DNA of 59,797 nt from Alphaproteobacteria bacterium (GCA_030148665.1 JASBSZ010000034.1:1-59797), one strand, 5' to 3'. Shown: positions 39,484-49,966, numbered from the stretch's first letter. Notes: generated from the sequence alone by a model not told the origin. Program-made: numbers and translations.

Positions 39484-40692
39484 ATGACGTCGTATCTCAA
39501 ATCCACGCCTGACAGTAACGGATTCTTTGGCAATTATGGCGGTGCGCAATTGCCGCCCCCGCTGGAACCCCATTTCAAGGCCATTCGCGAGGCCTATGAA
39601 AAGATCTCGAAATCTGCCGATTTCATCAATGAACTGCGCTATATCCGCAAACATTTCCAGGGCCGCCCGACGCCCGTATCCCATTTGAAGAACCTTTCCG
39701 ACATCTGCGGCGGCGCCCAGATCTATGCCAAGCGCGAAGACCTGAACCACACCGGCGCGCACAAGCTGAACCACTGCATGGGCGAGGCCCTGCTTGCCAA
39801 ATACATGGGCAAGACCAAGCTGATGGCCGAAACCGGCGCCGGCCAGCATGGTGTGGCCCTGGCAACGGCTGCGGCCTATTTCGGCATGGAATGTGAAATT
39901 CACATGGGCGAAATCGACATCGAGAAAGAGGCGCCCAACGTCACCCGCATGAAATTGCTGGGTGCCACGGTCGTTCCCGTCGGCTTTGGCGGGCGTTCCC
40001 TGAAAGAGGCCGTGGACAGCGCGTTCCAGGCCTATGTGCCACAGGCCGACAAGGCACTGTTTGCCATCGGCTCGGTCGTCGGGCCGCATCCCTTTCCGAT
40101 GATGGTGCGCGATTTCCAGCACGTCGTCGGCATCGAGGCCCGCGAACAGTTCGAGGAAATGACCGGCGACCTGCCCGATATCGTTGCTGCCTGTGTCGGT
40201 GGCGGCTCAAACGCCATGGGCCTGTTTTCCGGCTTTATCGACGAAGATGACGTTGCCCTTTACGGGGTCGAACCCTCGGGCACGTCATCCAAGCTGGGTG
40301 AACATGCCGCCACCATCACCTATGGCGAGGATGGCGACATTCACGGTTTCCGCACCCTCGTTCTGAAGGATGACAAGGGCGAACCGGCACCCGTGCATAC
40401 GATTGCCTCGGGGCTCGACTATCCCGGTGTCGGCCCAGAACACGCCCATCTGCGCCAAACAGGACGGGTCAACTATACCACGGCCAGCGACCGCGAGGCC
40501 CTGGACGCCTTCTTTGCCCTCTCGCGCCACGAAGGCATCATCCCCGCGCTGGAAAGCGCCCACGCCGTTGCCTTTGCCATGCGCGAGGCGCCCAACCATC
40601 CGGGCAAGTCGATCCTGATCAACCTGTCAGGCCGCGGCGACAAGGATATCGACTATGTGGTCGATAATTTCGGCATCGGCGAGGCTGAATAG
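39484..40692 (+). CDS. trpB: Tryptophan synthase beta chain (stand-alone copy)
   Basis: 402 aa from ATG 39484, preceded by AGGAGGGAC. PLP enzyme joining indole and serine to tryptophan. The PLP lysine is in HTGAHKLNH (about residue 85), the catalytic Glu in AETGAGQHG, the phosphate loop is GGGSNAMG, and the PLP-ring Ser is in NLSGRGDKD. Compared with the usual operonic TrpB, the region after the GVEP motif is shorter and the sequence more divergent ([22 protein letters not shown]). No trpA or trpF is nearby, so this may be a TrpB paralogue working alone or on another substrate. Confidence 0.88.
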   Translation: MTSYLKSTPDSNGFFGNYGGAQLPPPLEPHFKAIREAYEKISKSADFINELRYIRKHFQGRPTPVSHLKNLSDICGGAQIYAKREDLNHTGAHKLNHCMGEALLAKYMGKTKLMAETGAGQHGVALATAAAYFGMECEIHMGEIDIEKEAPNVTRMKLLGATVVPVGFGGRSLKEAVDSAFQAYVPQADKALFAIGSVVGPHPFPMMVRDFQHVVGIEAREQFEEMTGDLPDIVAACVGGGSNAMGLFSGFIDEDDVALYGVEPSGTSSKLGEHAATITYGEDGDIHGFRTLVLKDDKGEPAPVHTIASGLDYPGVGPEHAHLRQTGRVNYTTASDREALDAFFALSRHEGIIPALESAHAVAFAMREAPNHPGKSILINLSGRGDKDIDYVVDNFGIGEAE

Positions 40693-40714
40693 CCCTTCTC
40701 TGACGTGATACGAA

Positions 40715-40747
40715 AAAACCCGCCCGGAACATTGCCGGGCGGGTTTT
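40715..40747. terminator. Bidirectional terminator between trpB and ahcY
   Basis: A 13-bp stem, AAAACCCGCCCGG and CCGGGCGGGTTTT, with a 7-nt loop and A/T tracts at both ends. It lies between the two convergent genes and can stop transcription from either side. Confidence 0.92.
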
Positions 40748-40772
40748 GCATTTCCGCGATCTATGCGGCCGC

Positions 40773-42167
40773 TCAGTAACGGTAATGTTCCGGCTTGAAC
40801 GGGCCTTCGGGTGTGACGCCAATATAGGCGGCCTGTTCCGGGCTGAGCTTGGTCAGCTTGACGCCGATACGATCAAGGTGCAGGCGCGCGACCTTTTCAT
40901 CCAGGTGCTTGGGCAGGATGTAGACCTTGTTTTCGTACTGATCGCCGCGGGTCCACAACTCGATCTGCGCCAGCACCTGGTTGGTGAACGACGCCGACAT
41001 CACGAAAGACGGGTGCCCGGTCGCGTTGCCCAGGTTCAGCAGGCGCCCCTCGGACAGCAGGATGATCCGGTTGCCGCTGGGCATTTCGATCATGTCCACC
41101 TGGTCCTTGATGTTGGTCCATTTGTGGTTCTTCAGCGCGGCGACCTGAATTTCGTTGTCGAAATGGCCGATATTGCCGACGATCGCCATGTCCTTCATCT
41201 CGCGCATATGCTCGATGCGGATGATGTCCCGGTTGCCGGTCGTGGTGATGAAGATATCTGCATCGCGCACGACATCCTCAAGCAGCACGACCTCGAAACC
41301 GTCCATCGCGGCCTGCAGCGCGCAGATGGGATCGACCTCGGTCACCTTGACGCGCGCGCCGGCCCCACGCAGGGACGCGGCCGAGCCCTTGCCCACATCG
41401 CCATAGCCACAGACAACGGCAACCTTGCCCGCCAGCATCACATCGGTTGCGCGGCGGATGCCATCGACCAGCGATTCGCGGCAGCCATACTTGTTGTCGA
41501 ATTTCGACTTGGTCACGCTGTCATTGACGTTGATCGCCGGGAACGGCAGCAGGCCCTTGTTGACCAGTTCGTACAGGCGATGCACGCCGGTGGTGGTTTC
41601 TTCCGACACGCCCTTGATGGCATCGCGCTGTTTGGTGAACCAGCCGGGGCTTTCCTCGAGGCGCTTTCTGATCTGGGCGAAAAGCGCAACTTCCTCTTCC
41701 GAGGTCGGCACCTCGATCAGATCGGTTTCGCCATTTTCGACCCGTGCACCCAGCAGGATGTACATGGTCGCGTCGCCACCATCGTCGAGGATCAGGTTGC
41801 AGGTGCCTTCGGGGAACTGGAAAATGCGGTCGGCGTAATCCCAGTATTCCGGCAGCGTTTCGCCCTTGACGGCAAAGACCGGCACACCGCTGGCGGCAAT
41901 GGCGGCGGCGGCATGATCCTGCGTCGAAAAGATGTTGCACGAGGCCCAGCGTACCTCGGCGCCCAGCGCGACCAGCGTCTCGATCAGCACCGCGGTCTGG
42001 ATCGTCATGTGCAGGCTGCCGGCAATGCGCGCGCCTTTCAGCGGCTTGCTGTCGCCATATTCCTCGCGCAGGGCCATCAGGCCCGGCATTTCGGTTTCGG
42101 CGATATCCAGTTCCTTGCGGCCGAATTCCGCAAGGCTGATATCCTTGACGATATAATCTGTGGTCAC
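40773..42167 (-). CDS. ahcY: Adenosylhomocysteinase
   Basis: 464 aa from GTG 42167, chosen for AAGGAG nine bases upstream and for family length; the open frame extends to 42278. Hydrolyses S-adenosylhomocysteine to adenosine and homocysteine using bound NAD. Motifs: [15 protein letters not shown] (substrate binding), [28 protein letters not shown] with catalytic Lys/Asp, the NAD loop [19 protein letters not shown], and the C-terminal KPEHYRY. Cytoplasmic, single gene. Confidence 0.96.
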   Translation of the reverse strand: MTTDYIVKDISLAEFGRKELDIAETEMPGLMALREEYGDSKPLKGARIAGSLHMTIQTAVLIETLVALGAEVRWASCNIFSTQDHAAAAIAASGVPVFAVKGETLPEYWDYADRIFQFPEGTCNLILDDGGDATMYILLGARVENGETDLIEVPTSEEEVALFAQIRKRLEESPGWFTKQRDAIKGVSEETTTGVHRLYELVNKGLLPFPAINVNDSVTKSKFDNKYGCRESLVDGIRRATDVMLAGKVAVVCGYGDVGKGSAASLRGAGARVKVTEVDPICALQAAMDGFEVVLLEDVVRDADIFITTTGNRDIIRIEHMREMKDMAIVGNIGHFDNEIQVAALKNHKWTNIKDQVDMIEMPSGNRIILLSEGRLLNLGNATGHPSFVMSASFTNQVLAQIELWTRGDQYENKVYILPKHLDEKVARLHLDRIGVKLTKLSPEQAAYIGVTPEGPFKPEHYRY

Positions 42168-42276
42168 GGGCAGGTGCTCCTTCGATACATGTTCGCCGGC
42201 TCCATTAGCACCGCGCCGCGTGCTGGACAATGGCTTACCCACCGGCATAGGTTGCGTCCGGTCACATCTGGGAAAC

Positions 42277-42876
42277 ATGAATGCAATGAAACAGCCCCGC
42301 GCCTGGCAAAGGATGCTTTCGGGCCGCAGGCTCGACCTGCTCGACCCGTCGCCGCTGGATATCGAAATTCAGGACATTGCCCGCGGCCTGTCATTCCAGG
42401 CCCGCTGGAACGGGCAGACACGGGGCGAATATGCCTACAGCGTTGCCGAACATTCCCTGCTGGTCGAAGAGCTGTTTCACCGCCTGCATCCGCGCGCAGC
42501 CCCGAAATGGCGCCTTGCCGCATTGTTGCATGACGCGCCCGAATTCGTGATCGGGGACATGATATCGCCCGTCAAGGCCGCCGTCGGCCCCGGCTATCGC
42601 GAGCTGGACCAGCGCCTGATGGCGGCGGTGCATCTGCGCTTTGGCCTGCCTGCGGTGCTGCCCGCCCGGATCAAGGCCCAGATCAAGCGGGCCGATCGCA
42701 TTTCCGCCTGGATGGAGGCGATCCAGATCGCCGGCTTTGAACGCGACGAGGCAGACCGCCTGTTCGGCAAACCCCGCTCGGAAGTCATCGAAGGCATGGA
42801 AATCCGTCTGCGCCCGCCAGCAGCCGTGCACGCCGATTTCCTGGACCGTCACGCGGCCTTGCTGGCGCTGACCTGA
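42277..42876 (+). CDS. HD-domain phosphohydrolase (YfbR-like)
   Basis: 199 aa from ATG 42277. Metal-binding residues of the HD fold: His in [16 protein letters not shown] in [16 protein letters not shown], and Asp in [13 protein letters not shown]. Close to 5'-deoxynucleotidase-type hydrolases; substrate unproved. Conserved opening [20 protein letters not shown]. It diverges from ahcY with about 110 bp between starts. Confidence 0.85.
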   Translation: MNAMKQPRAWQRMLSGRRLDLLDPSPLDIEIQDIARGLSFQARWNGQTRGEYAYSVAEHSLLVEELFHRLHPRAAPKWRLAALLHDAPEFVIGDMISPVKAAVGPGYRELDQRLMAAVHLRFGLPAVLPARIKAQIKRADRISAWMEAIQIAGFERDEADRLFGKPRSEVIEGMEIRLRPPAAVHADFLDRHAALLALT

Positions 42877-42945
42877 CTGCGCCCTGTCGCGACCGCGTTT
42901 TTCACGCTAGAATGGCCCGGCAGGAAACCCGAGCAGAGGACAGGG

Positions 42946-43458
42946 ATGCAGGCCCCTTTACCGATATTGATCCGGTTGTTTGCCGCCCTGGCGCTGGCCG
43001 TCACGCTGGGCGGTTGTGCCAGCAAGTTCAAGACATATGACGGCCCCGCCGTCACCCGCGTCGTTCTGATCAAGAGCACGCGCAAGCTGTACCTCATGCA
43101 TGGCGACCAGCGGCTGAAAAGCTATGATGTCGATCTCGGTTTCGCCCCCGTCGGCCCCAAGCGGTTCGAGGGCGACGGCCGCACCCCCGAGGGACGCTAT
43201 GTCATCGACCGTCGCAACCCCGACAGCCAGTATCATCTGAGCCTTGGAATATCCTACCCAAACGCCGCCGATATCGCACGGGCGCGCAAGGCAGGGCGCG
43301 ATCCGGGCGGCGATATCTTCATCCACGGCGGGCCGACACGGCTGATCGATTTCGGCCGCAAGGACTGGACCGCCGGGTGCATCTCGGTCAGCAACCGCGA
43401 GATCGAGGAAATCTACGCCATGGTCAGGGACGGTACCGAAATCGATATCCTTCCCTGA
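42946..43458 (+). CDS. L,D-transpeptidase lipoprotein (YkuD family)
   Basis: 170 aa. Lipoprotein signal with lipobox LGGC (Cys24). The YkuD domain (about 40-168) contains GPKRFEGDGRTPEGRYVIDR, FIHGGPTR with the active His, and DWTAGCISVSNREIEEIY with catalytic Cys. Cross-links peptidoglycan or attaches proteins to it in the periplasm. AGAGGACAGGG precedes the ATG. A second, unrelated L,D-transpeptidase is encoded at 44193. Confidence 0.92.
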   Translation: MQAPLPILIRLFAALALAVTLGGCASKFKTYDGPAVTRVVLIKSTRKLYLMHGDQRLKSYDVDLGFAPVGPKRFEGDGRTPEGRYVIDRRNPDSQYHLSLGISYPNAADIARARKAGRDPGGDIFIHGGPTRLIDFGRKDWTAGCISVSNREIEEIYAMVRDGTEIDILP

Positions 43459-43525
43459 CGGTCGTGGCGGCACTGGTCGGTGGCCTGACTGAAATCGCGA
43501 TCATGGGCCACCTGCTCCGCCGGGC

Positions 43526-44044
43526 TCAGCCGCCGACGACCAGCGTCCACCATATCTTGCCACTTGGTTCCTGATACCATGAAATGCCGATGTAACGCGC
43601 CGCGGGATTCATGATCACGGTGCGCGTGTCGTCCTCTTCCATCCAGGCGGCGAGGGTCTGAACATCGTTCTCGAAGGTTTCCGAGATGTTTTCACCCAGA
43701 AGGGGCCCCTTGTATCCCGCCCTCTTGACCCGATCCACGGGCGAAGAGCCATCCGAGCCGAAATGCCAGGCCCGGTTCTGCACCGACATGTCGCGCGAAT
43801 GGGTGGCGGCGGCGGCGGTCAGTTCGGGCGACAGTTCCACCGTCTGCAGGCCGCTTGCACTGCGCAATGCGTTGATCGCATCAAGCATCCGCAGCGGAAT
43901 CCGGTTGGCCTCGCGCTTGGTTATCCTGAACACCGCAGGCAGGGGCTTGCCATCCGGTCCAAGCTGGGGCTTTGAGACGGTGCATCCCGCCAGGGTGATC
44001 GTCAGTGCGAGAAGGACTAGGGCCAGGCGTTTCATCGTTGTCAT
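43526..44044 (-). CDS. CAP-domain (SCP-like) lipoprotein
   Basis: 172 aa. Lipobox LAGC (Cys21 from the first Met). The CAP domain has LDAINALRSASGLQTVELSP, AAATHSRDMSVQNRAWHFGS, GENISETFENDVQTLAAWME and PAARYIGISWYQEPSGKIWW, with the usual His and Glu of CAP proteins. Bacterial CAP proteins are secreted and of uncertain function, some binding peptidoglycan or lipids. The start could instead be Met4 (44035). It lies between two L,D-transpeptidase genes. Confidence 0.87.
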   Translation of the reverse strand: MTTMKRLALVLLALTITLAGCTVSKPQLGPDGKPLPAVFRITKREANRIPLRMLDAINALRSASGLQTVELSPELTAAAATHSRDMSVQNRAWHFGSDGSSPVDRVKRAGYKGPLLGENISETFENDVQTLAAWMEEDDTRTVIMNPAARYIGISWYQEPSGKIWWTLVVGG

Positions 44045-44192
44045 TCCATCCGTTGGGAAACCGGCCCCAGTCCTAACCGCTTGTCAGGCCCCTTTCAAAC
44101 CATTGCTTGTTGAATTATGCAAGATAACAGCAGTTTGAATTGAGCCCCCTTTTCCCGGACATTACCCTTGGCAAGGAACACCAGAAGGAGAC

Positions 44193-44795
44193 ATGAACAT
44201 GGCAAAGGATGATCCGATCATCCTGAATCGCCGTGTCTTCACACAGTCACTGGCGATCGGGATTGGCGTCGCGGCAGGCGGTCTGCCCCTTGGCGCGGCC
44301 GCGCAGAGCAGCGAAACCACCGCCCGGATAACCCGGCACAACATCTCCAGCTTTACCGCCCGAAACTGGCAGGACTATTTCAAGACCCGCAGGAACGGGG
44401 TCATTCTGGTCGATACCAACGAACGTGTCCTGCATTTCTGGTCCGAGGACGGATCGGTCTACAAGCTGTATCCGACCAGCGTTCCCCTGACCGATCAGCT
44501 GACCAGGCGGGGCAGGACCCGAATCATTCGCAAGGTCAAGGGCCCATCCTGGCGCCCGACCCCGGCAATGAAGCGACGCAACCCCGACTGGCCCGATTAT
44601 GTCGGCCCAGGCCCGGACAATCCGCTGGGATTGTACGCATTGTATCTATCCTGGCAATATTACCGCATCCACGGCACCAATGACACGCGCAAGATCGGCC
44701 GCCGATCGTCCAATGGTTGTATAGGTCTGTACAACCGGGACATCGAGGAATTGTTCAATCTGACCAAGGTAGGTACACAGGTGTTGCTAATTTAG
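44193..44795 (+). CDS. L,D-transpeptidase with Tat-like signal
   Basis: 200 aa. The N-terminus has NRRVFTQSLAIGIGVAAGGL, a twin-arginine-like signal followed by AAAQSS. The YkuD domain includes FKTRRNGVILVDTNERVLHF, DNPLGLYALYLSWQYYRIHG, the active His in HGTND, and the catalytic motif RRSSNGCIGLYNRDIEELF. Periplasmic peptidoglycan enzyme. AAGGAGACATGAAC places the ATG at 44193, with a second Met two codons later. Confidence 0.92.
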   Translation: MNMAKDDPIILNRRVFTQSLAIGIGVAAGGLPLGAAAQSSETTARITRHNISSFTARNWQDYFKTRRNGVILVDTNERVLHFWSEDGSVYKLYPTSVPLTDQLTRRGRTRIIRKVKGPSWRPTPAMKRRNPDWPDYVGPGPDNPLGLYALYLSWQYYRIHGTNDTRKIGRRSSNGCIGLYNRDIEELFNLTKVGTQVLLI

Positions 44796-44950
44796 CGATA
44801 TTTTGCGAAACCTGTGTTCGTCCTCGGCGCAGGAGCATTGCAATTGCAAGTCATTGCTGCTTAAAAATGGGGACGAGGTACAGTCTTGGGTGCTTGCGGC
44901 GGGGTTCCCTACCTTCCCCAAAATGCGGCAGGCGAAATTTGGAGGATACA

Positions 44951-45124
44951 ATGAAATCACTCGCTCTTGCAGCTGCTCTTTCGGTTGCTGCCACTGCGGC
45001 TCTCGCCGGTGGCCTGAACAAGCCGGTCATGGAGCCGGTCGTCGTTCAGCAGTCCGCCTCTTCTTCTTCGGGCGGCATGGTTCTTCCGCTGATCCTGCTC
45101 ATGGTTCTGCTGGCCGCTCGCTGA
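44951..45124 (+). CDS. Small secreted or membrane protein, 57 aa
   Basis: A signal-like N-terminus MKSLALAAALSVAATAALAGG, a short linker with PVMEPVVVQQSASSSSGG, and a C-terminal hydrophobic stretch MVLPLILLMVLLAAR. The same layout is common among small Rhodobacteraceae proteins of unknown function. GGAGGATACA gives a strong ribosome site and a terminator follows, so it is a separate, probably well-expressed unit. Confidence 0.8.
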   Translation: MKSLALAAALSVAATAALAGGLNKPVMEPVVVQQSASSSSGGMVLPLILLMVLLAAR

Positions 45125-45153
45125 GTCCGGCACCGCACCATCGCAAAAGTTTT

Positions 45154-45184
45154 CGAAAGGCAGCGCATCATGTGCTGCCTTTCG
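45154..45184. terminator. Hairpin terminator after the small secreted protein gene
   Basis: An 11-bp stem CGAAAGGCAGC/GCTGCCTTTCG with a 9-nt loop, followed by CATTTAT. It lies between convergent genes and just before the stop of the reductase gene. Confidence 0.75.
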
Positions 45185-45187
45185 CAT

Positions 45188-46063
45188 TTATCGCGACGGC
45201 TCGATCGCGGCCAGTGCGCGCAGACCCTCGCGATAGGTCGGATAGATCAGCGTGACACCCAGATCCTGCTTGATTCGCTCGTTGCGCACCTTTTTCGATT
45301 CCGCATAGAAGCTGCGGGCCATGGGCGTCATGTCGGCCGTGGCAAAATCCTCGGCCTCGGGCACCGGCATGCCCAGCAGGGCCGCCGCAAATCCGATCAC
45401 GTCCTGCGGTGGGGCGGCCTCATCGTCGCAGACGTTGTATATGGCGCCCGGATCGGGGCGCCTGATCGAGGCCCGCAACACCTGTGCAATATCCTCGACA
45501 TGGGCGCGGCTGAATACCTGCCCCGGCTTGATGATGCGCCTGGCCGTACCATTGCGCAGCTTGGCGAAAGGCCCGCGTCCGGGGCCGTAGATTCCGGCCA
45601 GGCGGAAGATGTGCAGGGGCAGATCGTTTTTCCGCGCCAGATCCTGCCACGCTCGCTCGGCCGCGACACGCCAGTGGCCGCGCCGGGTCGCGGGGGCCGG
45701 GGGGGTATCCTCATCCACCCAGCCGCCGTGATGGTCGCCGTACACCGCGGTAGTCGAAAGATAGCCGATCCATTGCAGCCCCTTTCCCCTCCTGGCGATC
45801 TCATGCCCAAGGGCGGCCAGAACCGGATCACCATCCTCGCCGGGGGCGATGGATTGCAGGATGTGGGTCGCTGCACCGATGTCGTCATGCAGATCGGCGC
45901 CCGGCCACAACCTGCCCTCGACCCCCATCCGCCGCATCTCGTCCAGCCTGTCCTTGTCGCGGGTCGTGCCGATGACCCGCCAGCCATCGGCAATCAGCCC
46001 GCGCGACAGCACCGAGGCCGTATAGCCGTGGCCGAATATCAGCATGACCTTTTCCATCGTCAT
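45188..46063 (-). CDS. NAD(P)-binding SDR-family protein (YeeZ-like)
   Basis: 291 aa. An N-terminal Rossmann site ([20 protein letters not shown]), [16 protein letters not shown], and the YxxxK-like region [20 protein letters not shown] typical of extended SDRs; [13 protein letters not shown] and [20 protein letters not shown] follow. Catalytic activity is unknown. The start overlaps the queG stop by 4 bp, so it belongs to the queG operon. Confidence 0.85.
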   Translation of the reverse strand: MTMEKVMLIFGHGYTASVLSRGLIADGWRVIGTTRDKDRLDEMRRMGVEGRLWPGADLHDDIGAATHILQSIAPGEDGDPVLAALGHEIARRGKGLQWIGYLSTTAVYGDHHGGWVDEDTPPAPATRRGHWRVAAERAWQDLARKNDLPLHIFRLAGIYGPGRGPFAKLRNGTARRIIKPGQVFSRAHVEDIAQVLRASIRRPDPGAIYNVCDDEAAPPQDVIGFAAALLGMPVPEAEDFATADMTPMARSFYAESKKVRNERIKQDLGVTLIYPTYREGLRALAAIEPSR

Positions 46064-47112
46064 CCTTCCCCGTACAATGTGCCGCTTAACCGCGCCAGGG
46101 CCCAGCGGGCGGCATCCGAGACCCCTTCGTCAGGATCATATTGCAGTTTTTCGACCGGTTCGGTCAAACTGCAATCCCCAGAATTTCCAATGGCATAAAG
46201 TACGTTCCTGACAAACCGGTTTCGCCCGCTCCGCTTGATCGGCGAGCCCGAGAACAACTCCCTGAACGCCGCGTCGTCAAGCTGCACCAGATCGGCCAGC
46301 CGGGGCGCCCTCAGCCGGGCACGCGCGTGATAGCGGGCCTCGCTGGCAAGGCGCGCGAACTTGTTCCACGGGCAGGCCGCAAGGCAGTCGTCGCAGCCAT
46401 AGATGTGGTTGCCGAGCGCCGGACGCAAGGCCTCGTCCACCGGCCCGGCATGTTCGATCGTGAGATAGGAAATGCAGCGCCGCGCATCCAGCTGGTAAGG
46501 TGCGGGAAAGGCATCGGTCGGGCATGAATCCAGACAGGCGCGGCAATTGCCACAGTGATCGGGCTCGGCCCCGTCCGATGGCAGGGGGATGGTCGTAAAG
46601 ATCGCCCCCAGAAAGAACCAGCTGCCCAGCTGCCGGCTGACAAGGTTGGTATGCTTGCCCTGCCAGCCCAGCCCGGCGGCCTGGCCCAGCGGCTTTTCCA
46701 TGACCGGCGCGGTATCGACGAAAACCTTGATCTGCGCGCCCTCAACCTGATCGATCAGCCACCGTCCCACTCGTTTCAGCCGCTTTTTCACGATATCGTG
46801 GTAGTCGCGGTTGCGGGCATAGACCGATATCGCCCCGCGGTCGGCCATCCTCACCACCCGCATCGGGTCGTCGTCGGGGCCATAATTCTCGGCCAGCATG
46901 ATGACGGCGCGGGCCTCGGGCCACAGCGCTGTCGGATCAGTCCGCCAGTGCAGGCGTTCGGCCATCCAGCGCATGGTGCCATGACGCCCCATTTCGACGA
47001 ATTCGCGCAGATGCCTGCCTGCATCGGGTATATCGCCGGGCTTGCATATTCCGACCGCGGCAAATCCCTCGTCCAGGGCCTTGCGTTGCAACGCCGCCCG
47101 CAGCGCCCTCAA
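46060..47112 (-). CDS. queG: Epoxyqueuosine reductase
   Basis: 350 aa. Last step of queuosine synthesis: reduction of epoxyqueuosine in tRNA, using cobalamin and two [4Fe-4S] clusters. Cluster ligands are in [20 protein letters not shown] and, later, [14 protein letters not shown]. Other marks: [20 protein letters not shown] and [20 protein letters not shown], typical of QueG. The C-terminal HEAT-like region is short (YAIGNSGD to LARLSGTL). Its start overlaps the GST stop by 4 bp. Confidence 0.95.
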   Translation of the reverse strand: MRALRAALQRKALDEGFAAVGICKPGDIPDAGRHLREFVEMGRHGTMRWMAERLHWRTDPTALWPEARAVIMLAENYGPDDDPMRVVRMADRGAISVYARNRDYHDIVKKRLKRVGRWLIDQVEGAQIKVFVDTAPVMEKPLGQAAGLGWQGKHTNLVSRQLGSWFFLGAIFTTIPLPSDGAEPDHCGNCRACLDSCPTDAFPAPYQLDARRCISYLTIEHAGPVDEALRPALGNHIYGCDDCLAACPWNKFARLASEARYHARARLRAPRLADLVQLDDAAFRELFSGSPIKRSGRNRFVRNVLYAIGNSGDCSLTEPVEKLQYDPDEGVSDAARWALARLSGTLYGEG

Positions 47113-47804
47113 AAATCCAGATCCGCATAGTGGGGCGGCTGCGGAAAGCCCGGAACATGGTCGGCAAGCAGCGAACGAAACGCCGGGCGCGACTTGATCG
47201 TGGCATACCAGTCCCTGACCGCGCGGCTGCGGTTCCAGTCGACATCGCGGATATAGTCGAGGCTGGAAAGATGGGCCGCAGCGGCGAAATCGGCCAGGGT
47301 CATCCTGTCGCCCGCCAGCCAGCGCCGCCGTTCCAGCAACCAGCCCATGTAATCGAGGTGATACTTGATGTTGCGCGCACCGTTCTTGACATTCCTGCTG
47401 TCGGGATATCCCGCCTGCGTGATCTTCTTGTTGACCCGTTCATACAGCAGGTTGGCCGTGACCTCGCGATGAAACTTGTCGTCGAACCAGAATACAAGGC
47501 GGCGAACCTCGGCGCGCTCGGCCGGACCCCTGGGCATCAGCGGGGGATCGGGGTTGACCTCTTCCAGATATTCGCAGATCGCGCTGCTTTCTGCCAGGAT
47601 CAGGCCGTCGGCGCGCAGTACCGGAACCTGCCCGGCCGGGTTCATCACCAGAAAATCCTTGCGCTTTTCCCAGTATCGTTCCTCGATCAGTTCGACCTCG
47701 ATCCTTTTTTCCGCCAATACCAGACGCACCTTGCGGCAAAACGGGGAAAGAGGGGCGTGATACAGCTGATGCATGTTCTGACTGCTCGGGTTGGCAAGGC
47801 TCAT
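47109..47804 (-). CDS. Glutathione S-transferase family protein
   Basis: 231 aa. N-terminal thioredoxin fold: [20 protein letters not shown] with the SPFC active-site-like motif, [20 protein letters not shown] with the cis-Pro and ESS glutathione-binding turn. The C-terminal helical domain contains [20 protein letters not shown]. Substrate unknown. It overlaps queG and follows mtgA after 19 bp, so the order mtgA, GST, queG, SDR probably forms one transcript. Confidence 0.9.
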   Translation of the reverse strand: MSLANPSSQNMHQLYHAPLSPFCRKVRLVLAEKRIEVELIEERYWEKRKDFLVMNPAGQVPVLRADGLILAESSAICEYLEEVNPDPPLMPRGPAERAEVRRLVFWFDDKFHREVTANLLYERVNKKITQAGYPDSRNVKNGARNIKYHLDYMGWLLERRRWLAGDRMTLADFAAAAHLSSLDYIRDVDWNRSRAVRDWYATIKSRPAFRSLLADHVPGFPQPPHYADLDF

Positions 47805-47823
47805 ACGCCTCTTTGCCGCTTTG

Positions 47824-48591
47824 TCAGGTGTTTTTCAACACCTGAAAACAACTGTCCCGCCCGTCCCGCGCGATGGTGCGGGCACCGTCCATGATCGCGC
47901 GCGCCCGTTTGCGCATCGCGGCTGAGGGGCGTACCGGCGAACGATCTTTCGGATCGGGCAGGATGGCGGCCAGCCGTGCCGCCTGATCCAGCGTCAGCGC
48001 ATCGGCACCGATGCGGAAATAGGACCTTGCCGCGGCCTCGACCCCGAAGATGCCGCGCCCCATCTCGGCCATGTTCAGATAGACCTCGATGATCCTTCGC
48101 TTGCTCCAGATCAGCTCGATCAACAATGTCGTCTCGGCCTCCAGCGCCTTGCGCAACCAGCTGCGAGCAGGCCACAGGAACACATTCTTGGCGACCTGCT
48201 GCGATATGGTCGAGGCCCCCCGCAACCGCCGGCCACCACTGTCGATCACCTTGCGGATCGCCTGCATGTCAAACCCCCAGTGCAGGCAGAAATTGGCATC
48301 CTCGGCCGCCACCGCCGCGCGGGCCATATCGGGTGAAATCCGGCTCAGCGGCACCCATTCCTGGCGAACCCCGCCAGGCAGCCGCGATTGGGAGAACATG
48401 TAATAGTCGGTCGGAGGATCGACCACCGAGAACAAGGTGACCAGTGCGACCTGAACCGCAAACAGAACCAGCAGAACCCGCCCGATGATCCGGGGGCTTG
48501 CGCGAAACCCTGCGCGCAACCGGGCCGAAAGGGGCTGCTTGCGCCGTGCGGTCCCTTTTCGCCTGCCTGCCGATTTGCGTTTTCTTGCCAC
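47824..48591 (-). CDS. mtgA: Monofunctional peptidoglycan glycosyltransferase
   Basis: 255 aa. One N-terminal membrane span (about 36-58, IGRVLLVLFAVQVALVTLFS) after a basic tail, then a GT51 domain with AAVAAEDANFCLHWGFD (catalytic Glu in the AEDANF motif), GASTISQQVAKNVFLWPAR, and ELIWSKRRIIEVYLNMAEMG. Polymerises lipid II without a transpeptidase domain. An 8-bp hairpin (CAGGTGTT/AACACCTG, GAAA loop) overlaps its stop codon and may modulate read-through into the GST gene. Confidence 0.95.
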   Translation of the reverse strand: MARKRKSAGRRKGTARRKQPLSARLRAGFRASPRIIGRVLLVLFAVQVALVTLFSVVDPPTDYYMFSQSRLPGGVRQEWVPLSRISPDMARAAVAAEDANFCLHWGFDMQAIRKVIDSGGRRLRGASTISQQVAKNVFLWPARSWLRKALEAETTLLIELIWSKRRIIEVYLNMAEMGRGIFGVEAAARSYFRIGADALTLDQAARLAAILPDPKDRSPVRPSAAMRKRARAIMDGARTIARDGRDSCFQVLKNT

Positions 48592-48628
48592 GGCCCAGCT
48601 ATATGCCGACGCGCATGTTTATGAAAGC

Positions 48629-49402
48629 CTACAACGCCGCCGGCCTGATGACATGGGCAATGCGGATCAGCTCATCCCGCGCAATCGGCCCCGTCAGAAC
48701 GAGATCCAGCCGGCCCGATCGCCAGGCCAATGTCCCGACATCGCCTTTGCGCGCAAACGCGAATGCGCTGGCCTTGCCGCGGGTCGGTTGCAGATACAGC
48801 GTGACCCTCTTGCCCGAGGCCGTCTGGTACATCAGCTGCCCGGCAGGCCCGTCCGGCCCCGGCAGCAATCGGCCGCCCATCAGGGTCAGGCCCTCATCCG
48901 TCAGGTCCGGTATGGGGACCGGCCGGCCCAGACGGTTTCCCAGCCATGTTCCCAGATGATCGCGCGCCTTTGCCGACACCTCGACCGGGTGGAGCTTTTC
49001 GGGAACAAAGACCCGATGCGCCGCCAGTGCCGCGACGACCTCGGTTTCCGGGGCAGCGCCTGCGCCCGTCGCCAACTGTCCGCGCAGGATCCATCCCCCT
49101 GCCCCGCTGATTGCCACCAGCACAACGGCGGCCGCAACCTGGCGCAGACGGCCGGCCCATCTCTGGCGCCGTCGGGCGCGCAGGTTTTCCATCCTGAACC
49201 GATCGGGAAGGCTGACATCCCCCAGCGGCGCCAGGGTTTCGCGCAGATGTCGGGCGATCTCGATATCCTTTTCGACACGGCGACGGATGTCGGGGTGCGC
49301 CCGCAACCACTGTTCGACCAGCGCGCGGCGCGCATCGTCCAACGCGCCATCCACATAGGCGTTCAGGTCGTCCTCGCCGATGGGTCTTGTTCCCTGGGTC
49401 AT
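48629..49402 (-). CDS. Transmembrane anti-sigma factor
   Basis: 257 aa. Cytoplasmic N-domain (EDDLNAYVDGALDDARRALV, IEIARHLRETLAPLGDVSLP), one membrane span (about 98-117, AAAVVLVAISGAGGWILRGQ) and a periplasmic domain of about 140 residues (MYQTASGKRVTLYLQPTRGK). No zinc HxxxCxxC motif is visible. It is expected to bind and silence the ECF sigma factor encoded just upstream with a 4-bp overlap. The signal sensed is unknown. Confidence 0.87.
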   Translation of the reverse strand: MTQGTRPIGEDDLNAYVDGALDDARRALVEQWLRAHPDIRRRVEKDIEIARHLRETLAPLGDVSLPDRFRMENLRARRRQRWAGRLRQVAAAVVLVAISGAGGWILRGQLATGAGAAPETEVVAALAAHRVFVPEKLHPVEVSAKARDHLGTWLGNRLGRPVPIPDLTDEGLTLMGGRLLPGPDGPAGQLMYQTASGKRVTLYLQPTRGKASAFAFARKGDVGTLAWRSGRLDLVLTGPIARDELIRIAHVIRPAAL

Positions 49403-49905
49403 TTAACCCTCCTCAACCTTTGCGCCGGTGGCGTTGAAACAAGTTCGCGCAGTTTTCCGCGGGCCCTGTTCAGGCGCGACATCAACGTGCCCTGCGGTAT
49501 GTTCATGATTTTCGACGCCTCGGCATAGGAAAACCCCTCGACCGACACCAGCAATATGGCCATGCGCTGTTCATCCGGCAGAGCCGACAACAGGTCGAGC
49601 ACCTGTTTCAGCTCGATTCGCTGTTCGGCGCTCGAATCCAGGCTGTGAACGGTTTCGATATCGGCATGCTGATCGGAAACCATGCGCAAGGCGCGGCGAT
49701 GGGCACTGATGTGCAGGTTGCGCAATATCGTGAACAACCACGGCCTGAGCTCAAGCCCCGGCTTGCGCAGATTCCAGCGCGACAGCGCGCGTTCGACCGT
49801 ATCCTGCACCAGATCATCGGCCCGGTCGCCATCGCCTGTCAGCGCGTGGGCAAATCTGCGCAGATGCAGGATGCAGGCCTCGATCTCCTGATCTCGGGTT
49901 TTCAT
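49399..49905 (-). CDS. ECF-type RNA polymerase sigma factor
   Basis: 168 aa. Region 2: HLRRFAHALTGDGDRADDLV, QDTVERALSRW and LRPWLFTILRNLHISAHRRA. Region 4: LPDEQRMAILLVSVEGFSYA then SKIMNIPQGTLMSRLNRARG, a clear helix-turn-helix. No extra C-terminal domain. Co-encoded with a membrane anti-sigma factor and divergent from a secreted protein gene, which is a likely target. Confidence 0.93.
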   Translation of the reverse strand: MKTRDQEIEACILHLRRFAHALTGDGDRADDLVQDTVERALSRWNLRKPGLELRPWLFTILRNLHISAHRRALRMVSDQHADIETVHSLDSSAEQRIELKQVLDLLSALPDEQRMAILLVSVEGFSYAEASKIMNIPQGTLMSRLNRARGKLRELVSTPPAQRLRRVK

Positions 49906-49966
49906 GCTCTTTTCCCTGTCGTCCTGCTTGAGTTACGCATCACGGGCGAAAAAATTCCCCGTCCGA

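Noticed and set aside
42168..42276. SAH or SAM riboswitch upstream of ahcY
   Set aside because: The leader lacks the conserved cores that I know for SAH and SAM-II riboswitches, and no convincing pairing was found.
40746..42533. 595-codon plus-strand frame
   Set aside because: Antisense to ahcY and the start of the HD gene; no family features.
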